From NCBI GenBank assembly GCA_945862495.1, contig CAMAYM010000051.1, forward strand, positions 1-18,151: a stretch of DNA of 18,151 bases. The letters are read 5' to 3'. The first letter of the stretch is position 1. Each line of letters starts with the position of its first letter. The stretch is from Bordetella parapertussis (lineage in GTDB: Bacteria; Pseudomonadota; Gammaproteobacteria; Burkholderiales; Burkholderiaceae_B). The position numbers and the translations under genes are program-made. The notes beneath the pieces were generated by a model that saw only the letters and a program-made list of their open reading frames with translations, made no database searches and was not told the origin of the DNA. Of this stretch, positions 14,164-18,151 are shown in pieces.

Positions 14164-15302
14164 CGATTTTCCAATGCTTGCGCTAGGTCTGCAACTGACG
14201 CTGCATAAAAATAGCTGCGGTTGTATTGTGTGATCGTAAAGAAGTTTTGTGTCGCGGTTCGCAATTCGACTTTTCCTGCAGCTTCTTCTGGTAAGTCGAC
14301 TACACCGAGTGGACCGCGCGACCATGCTGTTTCCTTGGCGCCCGGGGCAAGCTTGGCACCTGCAGCACGCAATTGAGGCCAGTCAAGATTAGGCTTGAGC
14401 CCGCCGTCGACTAATTTGTCTGCAGAGGCGGGGAGCGTGACGGGGGCAAAGACTGGGAGTCCACGCTGCCAGCCGTGTTCCACTAAAAAGTTTGCTACGG
14501 AGTCAATGGCATCTGGCATGTTGTTGGAAAGGTCAATACTTTTGACTCCAGAAGCGCTGACAGCAAAGCGCTTGATGCTGCCTGGCATAAATTGTGGAAT
14601 ACCAATCGCGCCTGCATAGGAACCCTTGATGCTGCGTGCGTCGAGGCGGCCTGTGAGGTCGAGCTCAATCAGATCGGCGAGTTGTCCCCTAAACATGGCT
14701 GCACGATCAGGACGTTTGGGATCCGGGTAGTCAAAGCCTAACGATGCGAGTGCATCCAGCACGCGGAAATTGCCCTGGCTTTTGCCATAGAGTGTTTCGA
14801 CGCCGATGATGGCCGCAATGATAGATTGAGGAACACCATAGCGTTTTGCGGCGCGATCAAGCTCTGTTGCGTACTGTTGCATAAACGCACGACCTTGATT
14901 GATACGGATCGGCTCGACAAAACGTCCCCGATACGTTGCCCAGCTTCGCGCGACCTTGGGTTGACCCGCTGCGGGAGGCGTCACGATGCGCACGACCGTT
15001 GGGTTATAGCGTGCATCCTCGACTAGGCTGAGGACGCCTGTCTCGGAAAGCTGGCGGGAGGAGGCGAGCTCTACGCCAAATTGACGAAGCGCGGCACGTC
15101 GCGTTGCCTGCGTATGACCACCTGCCGGAGTAGTATTTACGGCGTTTGATGGTGGTTTAACTGTCTGACCGGAAGTCTGGTTACTATTTTGATTGCTTGG
15201 TTGACCCGCCGATCCAGGATTGGGTGAGACTGCGGTGCCTGAACAGGCGCTCAACAGCGCAGCGAGGCAACTGATTTGCAGAATACGGCGGGGCAAAGAC
15301 AT
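14160..15302 (-). CDS. mltB: Membrane-bound lytic murein transglycosylase B lipoprotein
   Basis: A 380-residue SLT-type lytic transglycosylase that cleaves the MurNAc-GlcNAc bond in peptidoglycan with formation of 1,6-anhydroMurNAc. The N-terminus is a lipoprotein signal ending LLSAC with lipidated C20, so it is probably anchored in the outer membrane facing the periplasm. Residues 21-66 are a Ser/Asn/Gln/Thr-rich linker. The catalytic glutamate is E169 in IIGVETLYGKSQGNFRVLDA; SYAGAIGIPQFMPGS (228-242) and the terminal NRSYFYAASVADLAQAL (361-377) are further family marks. ATG (complement of 15300-15302) has AGGAAA just upstream on the minus strand (around 15308-15313). It is transcribed towards cysM, with overlapping stops, and divergently from etfB. 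Confidence 0.96.
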   Translation of the reverse strand: MSLPRRILQISCLAALLSACSGTAVSPNPGSAGQPSNQNSNQTSGQTVKPPSNAVNTTPAGGHTQATRRAALRQFGVELASSRQLSETGVLSLVEDARYNPTVVRIVTPPAAGQPKVARSWATYRGRFVEPIRINQGRAFMQQYATELDRAAKRYGVPQSIIAAIIGVETLYGKSQGNFRVLDALASLGFDYPDPKRPDRAAMFRGQLADLIELDLTGRLDARSIKGSYAGAIGIPQFMPGSIKRFAVSASGVKSIDLSNNMPDAIDSVANFLVEHGWQRGLPVFAPVTLPASADKLVDGGLKPNLDWPQLRAAGAKLAPGAKETAWSRGPLGVVDLPEEAAGKVELRTATQNFFTITQYNRSYFYAASVADLAQALENR

Positions 15303-15327
15303 AAAGTTTCCTAATTAATCGTTGTCG

Positions 15328-15346
15328 CTATGATACCTAGTCATAG
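15328..15346. promoter_or_regulatory. Palindrome overlapping the mltB promoter
   Basis: A perfect inverted repeat, CTATGA (15328-15333), 7 bases, TCATAG (15341-15346), covers the proposed mltB -10 box and part of its spacer. This is the size and place of a dimeric repressor operator. No regulator is suggested by the sequence. Confidence 0.35.
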
Positions 15347-15358
15347 GATCTGCGTCAT
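15330..15358 (-). promoter_or_regulatory. Candidate sigma-70 promoter of mltB
   Basis: On the minus strand ATGACG (15358-15353; four of six matches to TTGACA) is followed after exactly 17 nt by TATCAT (15335-15330; five of six matches to TATAAT). Transcription would begin near 15323, leaving a leader of about 20 nt that contains AGGAAA before the ATG. Confidence 0.5.
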
Positions 15359-15385
15359 GGTTCCTTTCTCTGGTCTGGGTGTTTC

Positions 15386-15423
15386 TTTCAAAATGGCATA
15401 GACGTCGTTTCACAATGGCATAG
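15386..15423 (+). repeat. Two-copy direct repeat upstream of etfB
   Basis: TTTCAAAATGGCATAG (15386-15401) and TTTCACAATGGCATAG (15408-15423) match at 15 of 16 positions and repeat at a 22-nt interval, about two helical turns, so both copies face the same side of the DNA. They lie between the divergent mltB and etfB genes, roughly 45-80 nt upstream of the likely etfB start of transcription. A pair of transcription factor sites is the natural reading; the factor is unknown. Confidence 0.6.
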
Positions 15424-15455
15424 GGGGCGAACAGCGCCGTATCTCCTATATCCGG

Positions 15456-15461
15456 TAAAAT
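15456..15461 (+). promoter_or_regulatory. Possible -10 element of the etfBA promoter
   Basis: TAAAAT at 15456-15461 matches the -10 consensus in five of six positions, 52 nt before the etfB ATG. The expected -35 position (15433-15438, AGCGCC) is poor, which would fit activator dependence and the upstream direct repeat. Candidate only. Confidence 0.4.
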
Positions 15462-15512
15462 CAGTCCCTTAAACATCATTTAAATACTTGATTTATCTCT
15501 GGAGATCGTTGG

Positions 15513-16262
15513 ATGAAGGTGCTTGTGCCTGTAAAGCGTGTCGTTGATTACAACGTCAAAGTACGCGTCAAATCGGATCAATCGGGTGTTGATATCGCAA
15601 ACGTCAAGATGTCGATGAATCCTTTTGATGAAATCGCGGTCGAAGAAGCCACCCGTCTCAAAGAAAAAGGCGCAGCAACGGAGATCATCGCGGTCTCTTG
15701 CGGCGTTGCGCAATGCCAGGAAACCTTGCGCACAGCGATGGCAATCGGTGCAGACCGTGGCATTCTTGTTCAGACAGACGTTGAACTTCAGCCTTTAGCT
15801 GTAGCTAAGCTGCTCAAAGTGCTTGTTGAAAAAGAGCAGCCACAACTGGTGATTCTCGGCAAACAAGCCATTGATGATGACGCCAATCAAACAGGCCAGA
15901 TGTTGGCGGCGCTACTGGGTTGGTCACAGGCCACTTTTGCCAGCAAAGTTGAGCTTGGCGGTGGTGTAGCACGCGTGACCCGTGAAGTCGACGGTGGCCT
16001 CGAAACACTCGAACTCAAATTACCCGCGATCGTGACAACGGACCTGCGTCTGAACGAGCCGCGCTACGTGACCTTGCCGAACATCATGAAGGCAAAGAAA
16101 AAGCAGCTCGATACGGTCACGCCTGAGGACCTCGGTGTCGATGTCGCCCCACGATTGAAAACATTAAAAGTAGCTGAGCCTTCAGCGCGCTCCGCAGGTG
16201 TAAAAGTTGCGGATGTTGCTGCGCTCGTCGATAAACTCAAGAACGAAGCCAAGGTGGTGTGA
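15513..16262 (+). CDS. etfB: Electron transfer flavoprotein subunit beta
   Basis: A 249-residue subunit of the soluble ETF heterodimer, which takes electrons from acyl-CoA and other dehydrogenases and passes them to ETF-ubiquinone oxidoreductase. MKVLVPVKRVVDYNVKVRVK at the start, NPFDEIAVEEA (36-46), GKQAIDDDANQTG (116-128, AMP-binding region) and the family signature from TTDLRLNEPRY to LPNIMKAKKK (175-197) are visible. Length is standard (about 250), and it belongs to the group I (housekeeping, beta-oxidation) ETF type by similarity. ATG 15513 has GGAG 8 nt upstream (15501-15504). etfA follows immediately, so the two subunits are made from one message. Confidence 0.97.
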   Translation: MKVLVPVKRVVDYNVKVRVKSDQSGVDIANVKMSMNPFDEIAVEEATRLKEKGAATEIIAVSCGVAQCQETLRTAMAIGADRGILVQTDVELQPLAVAKLLKVLVEKEQPQLVILGKQAIDDDANQTGQMLAALLGWSQATFASKVELGGGVARVTREVDGGLETLELKLPAIVTTDLRLNEPRYVTLPNIMKAKKKQLDTVTPEDLGVDVAPRLKTLKVAEPSARSAGVKVADVAALVDKLKNEAKVV

Positions 16263-16264
16263 TC

Positions 16265-17191
16265 ATGTCAATTCTTGTCATTGCTGAACACGATAATGTT
16301 CAATTAAAAGCTGCAACACTCAACGTAGTGGCTGCGGCCTCCAAAATTGGTGGAGACGTACATGTGCTGGTTGCAGGGGCAAATGCCGCTGCAGTCGCGC
16401 AGCATGCTGCCAAAATCTCTGGTGTCTCTAAAGTGCTGTTGGCAGAGTCCCCGGCCTTGGCAGATGGCTTGGCTGAAAACGTCGCTGAGCAGGTGTTGGC
16501 GCTCGCGCCTGGCTACAGTCATATCTTGTTTGCGGCGACCGCTGCGGGTAAAAACGTGTCGCCTCGTGTGGCCGCGCGTTTAGACGTTGCGCAGATTTCC
16601 GAAGTTCAGTCTGTTTTGTCGGCGGACACGTTCGAACGCGCCATTTACGCAGGCAATGCCGTTGCGACTGTCCAGTCGTCTGACCCGATCAAAGTCATCA
16701 CGGTTCGCACGACAGGCTTTGACGCTGCGCCCGAGGGTGGCAGTGCTGCAGTTGAGTCGGTGACACCTGCTGCCTCAGCAGGTCTGTCCACGTTTGTGGG
16801 GCGCGAAGTCGCCAAGAGCGATCGTCCAGAACTCGCTGGCGCCAAGGTTGTGGTGTCAGGGGGGCGTGGCATGGGCAGCGCTGAAAACTTCAAGATCCTC
16901 GACCCGTTGGCTGACAAGCTAGGTGCTGCACTGGGTGCCTCACGGGCAGCCGTAGACGCAGGTTATGCACCCAACGACTGGCAAGTAGGTCAAACAGGAA
17001 AAATCGTCGCGCCTCAGTTGTATGTCGCGATAGGGATCTCCGGTGCGATTCAGCACTTGGCGGGCATGAAAGACTCCAAAGTCATTGTGGCCGTCAACAA
17101 AGACGCAGAAGCACCCATTTTTGGCGTAGCGGATTACGGTTTAGTTGCGGACTTGTTTACCGCTGTACCCGAGCTCGTCAGCACCTTGTAA
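16265..17191 (+). CDS. etfA: Electron transfer flavoprotein subunit alpha
   Basis: A 308-residue FAD-binding partner of EtfB. The N-terminal domain starts MSILVIAEHDNVQLK; the C-terminal FAD domain has SGGRGMGSAENF (198-209), GQTGKIVAPQLYVAIGISGA (242-261) and IQHLAGMKDSKVIVAVNKD (262-280), the ETF alpha signature. ATG 16265 is 2 nt after the etfB stop and has AAGGTGG about 8 nt before it; a GTG at 16259 is in frame and overlaps the etfB stop, but the ATG product has the normal N-terminus. The order beta-alpha and tight spacing are typical. The acyl-CoA dehydrogenase gene downstream is a plausible electron donor for this ETF. Confidence 0.97.
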   Translation: MSILVIAEHDNVQLKAATLNVVAAASKIGGDVHVLVAGANAAAVAQHAAKISGVSKVLLAESPALADGLAENVAEQVLALAPGYSHILFAATAAGKNVSPRVAARLDVAQISEVQSVLSADTFERAIYAGNAVATVQSSDPIKVITVRTTGFDAAPEGGSAAVESVTPAASAGLSTFVGREVAKSDRPELAGAKVVVSGGRGMGSAENFKILDPLADKLGAALGASRAAVDAGYAPNDWQVGQTGKIVAPQLYVAIGISGAIQHLAGMKDSKVIVAVNKDAEAPIFGVADYGLVADLFTAVPELVSTL

Positions 17192-17226
17192 TCCAGCGCG
17201 TTGTCCTTTAGGACTAAGCAAACTTG

Positions 17227-17275
17227 ACCCCCACTCATTGGATCTTCCATCCAGCGTTTGGGGGTTTAGCTTTTT
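17227..17275 (+). terminator. Probable terminator after etfA, two-tier hairpin
   Basis: The outer stem ACCCCCA (17227-17233) pairs with TGGGGGT (17259-17265), and inside it TGGAT pairs with ATCCA around a CTTCC loop. TTTAGCTTTTT follows. The T tract is interrupted by AGC and the outer loop is large, so termination may be partial, leaving some read-through into the acyl-CoA dehydrogenase gene 33 nt on. Confidence 0.6.
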
Positions 17276-17307
17276 AACTTTAAGCGACCAAATCTTATCG
17301 GTGTCCA

Positions 17308-18151
17308 ATGACTTATCGTGCTCCTGTTGAAGACTTTAAATTTGTATTCAACGCTCTTGCTGATATGCCGAGTTTATTGAACCTACCAGCTTTTGCTGGG
17401 GTAGAGCTTGATTTGCTTGCGGCTGTGTTAGAAGAAAACGCAAAATTTACTGCCGAGGTAGTCGCACCGACCAACCAAATAAGTGATCGTCAGCCACCAG
17501 TGTGCCAAGCCGGACGTGTCAGTATGCCCGCTGAGGTTCATGAGGCGTTTAGGCAATTCGTTCAAGGCGGCTGGCAAGGTCTTCGTCATCCCGAGCAGTG
17601 GGGAGGGCAGGGGTTACCCAAGTTGCTCGCGACGGCGACAACCGAAAATCTCTATGCAGCAAACGTCGCATTTTCATTGTGTCCAATGTTGACCGATGGC
17701 GTGATTGAGGCACTCCTTCTCACTGGCTCAGATAGTCAAAAACAGACCTATATTAAGCCTCTCGTGAGTGGCAAGTGGACGGGCACGATGAACTTGACTG
17801 AACCCCAGTCAGGCTCTGATTTGTCTTTAGTGACGACACGTGCAGTCCCTCAAGCCGATGGCCACTACCGCTTGTTTGGACAAAAGATTTACATCACGTT
17901 CGGTGAACATGATCTGGCGGAAAACATTGTGCATCTTGTTTTGGCGCGAACGGCAGACGCACCTCCCGGCGTCAAAGGTCTCTCTTTGTTTGTGGTGCCT
18001 AAATTTTTAGTCAATGCGGATGCGTCGTTAGGCGCACGCAATGACGTGTGGTGTGCGTCGATTGAGCACAAGCTGGGTATTCATGGCAGCCCCACTGCCG
18101 TGCTGTTATTTGGCGATGACAAAGGTGAAGTGGGAGCGGGCGCTATTGGTA
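17308..18151 (+). CDS. Acyl-CoA dehydrogenase, DmdC/FadE-like (3' end outside window)
   Basis: The frame from ATG 17308 is open for 281 codons to the right edge. Family: FAD-dependent acyl-CoA dehydrogenase, which oxidises an acyl-CoA to the 2-enoyl-CoA and gives electrons to ETF. Visible: N-terminal MTYRAPVEDFKFVFNALADM, a helical N-domain with GWQGLRHPEQWGGQGLP (88-104), the FAD/substrate motif MNLTEPQSGSDLSLV (161-175), KIYITFGEHDLAENIVHLVL (193-212) and EHKLGIHGSPT (253-263). The N-terminus and these motifs resemble the larger (about 590-600 residue) subgroup that includes 3-methylmercaptopropionyl-CoA dehydrogenase DmdC, so about half is missing; the catalytic base is not in view. Substrate cannot be assigned. 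GGTG lies about 5 nt before the ATG. Its neighbourhood with etfBA supports the electron-transfer link. Confidence 0.9.
   Translation, partial: MTYRAPVEDFKFVFNALADMPSLLNLPAFAGVELDLLAAVLEENAKFTAEVVAPTNQISDRQPPVCQAGRVSMPAEVHEAFRQFVQGGWQGLRHPEQWGGQGLPKLLATATTENLYAANVAFSLCPMLTDGVIEALLLTGSDSQKQTYIKPLVSGKWTGTMNLTEPQSGSDLSLVTTRAVPQADGHYRLFGQKIYITFGEHDLAENIVHLVLARTADAPPGVKGLSLFVVPKFLVNADASLGARNDVWCASIEHKLGIHGSPTAVLLFGDDKGEVGAGAIG

Noticed and set aside
1..18151. Mobile element, prophage, CRISPR array, defence island, or tRNA/rRNA gene
   Set aside because: Every stretch is explained by recognised core genes or short intergenic regions; no repeat arrays, transposase motifs or cloverleaf sequences were seen.

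Overview
This is an ordinary, densely packed core region of a betaproteobacterial chromosome. I infer Burkholderiales, near Alcaligenaceae (Bordetella/Achromobacter-like), from the gene order gyrA-serC-pheA-hisC-tyrA-aroA-cmk-rpsA-ihfB-lapA-lapB-rfaE1-hldD, followed by a comEA-like gene, cysM, mltB, etfB-etfA and an acyl-CoA dehydrogenase. Base composition is moderate by eye, in the low-to-mid 50s % GC, which is lower than I would expect of Bordetella itself, so I do not name a genus. I see no mobile element, CRISPR array, rRNA or tRNA, and no gene-free stretch above about 300 bases; the longest gap is the 210 bases between mltB and etfB.

Region 1 (1-8982) reads as one long forward unit. It runs from the 3' end of gyrA through serine (serC) and phenylalanine/tyrosine biosynthesis (pheA, hisC, tyrA, aroA) to CMP kinase, ribosomal protein S1 and IHF-beta, and closes with a clear intrinsic terminator at 8958-8982. 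Most junctions overlap (serC/pheA by 8 nt; hisC/tyrA, tyrA/aroA and aroA/cmk by ATGA), so translational coupling is likely. Two breaks stand out: a 79-nt gap before hisC and a 60-nt hairpin-rich leader before rpsA.

Region 2 (9006-12552) begins after the terminator with its own likely promoter. It holds lapA and lapB (inner-membrane proteins that control LPS synthesis), then rfaE1 and hldD (ADP-heptose supply for the LPS core), with ATGA overlaps between the last three. It is a compact LPS control-and-supply module.

Region 3 (12700-15302) holds a small exported helix-hairpin-helix protein of ComEA type and cysM (cysteine synthase B) on the plus strand, then mltB (lytic transglycosylase lipoprotein) on the minus strand. 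The cysM and mltB stop codons physically overlap.

Region 4 (15303-18151) is divergent from mltB. A 210-nt intergenic region carries the mltB promoter with a palindrome, a 22-nt-spaced direct repeat and a likely etfB promoter. Then come etfB and etfA (electron transfer flavoprotein), a two-tier hairpin with a T tract, and the 5' part of an acyl-CoA dehydrogenase that runs off the right edge. The dehydrogenase is a natural electron donor to the ETF encoded next to it.

I looked for an undescribed system and did not find one. The items most worth a second look are non-coding: the rpsA leader hairpins, the direct repeat upstream of etfBA and the palindrome over the mltB promoter.
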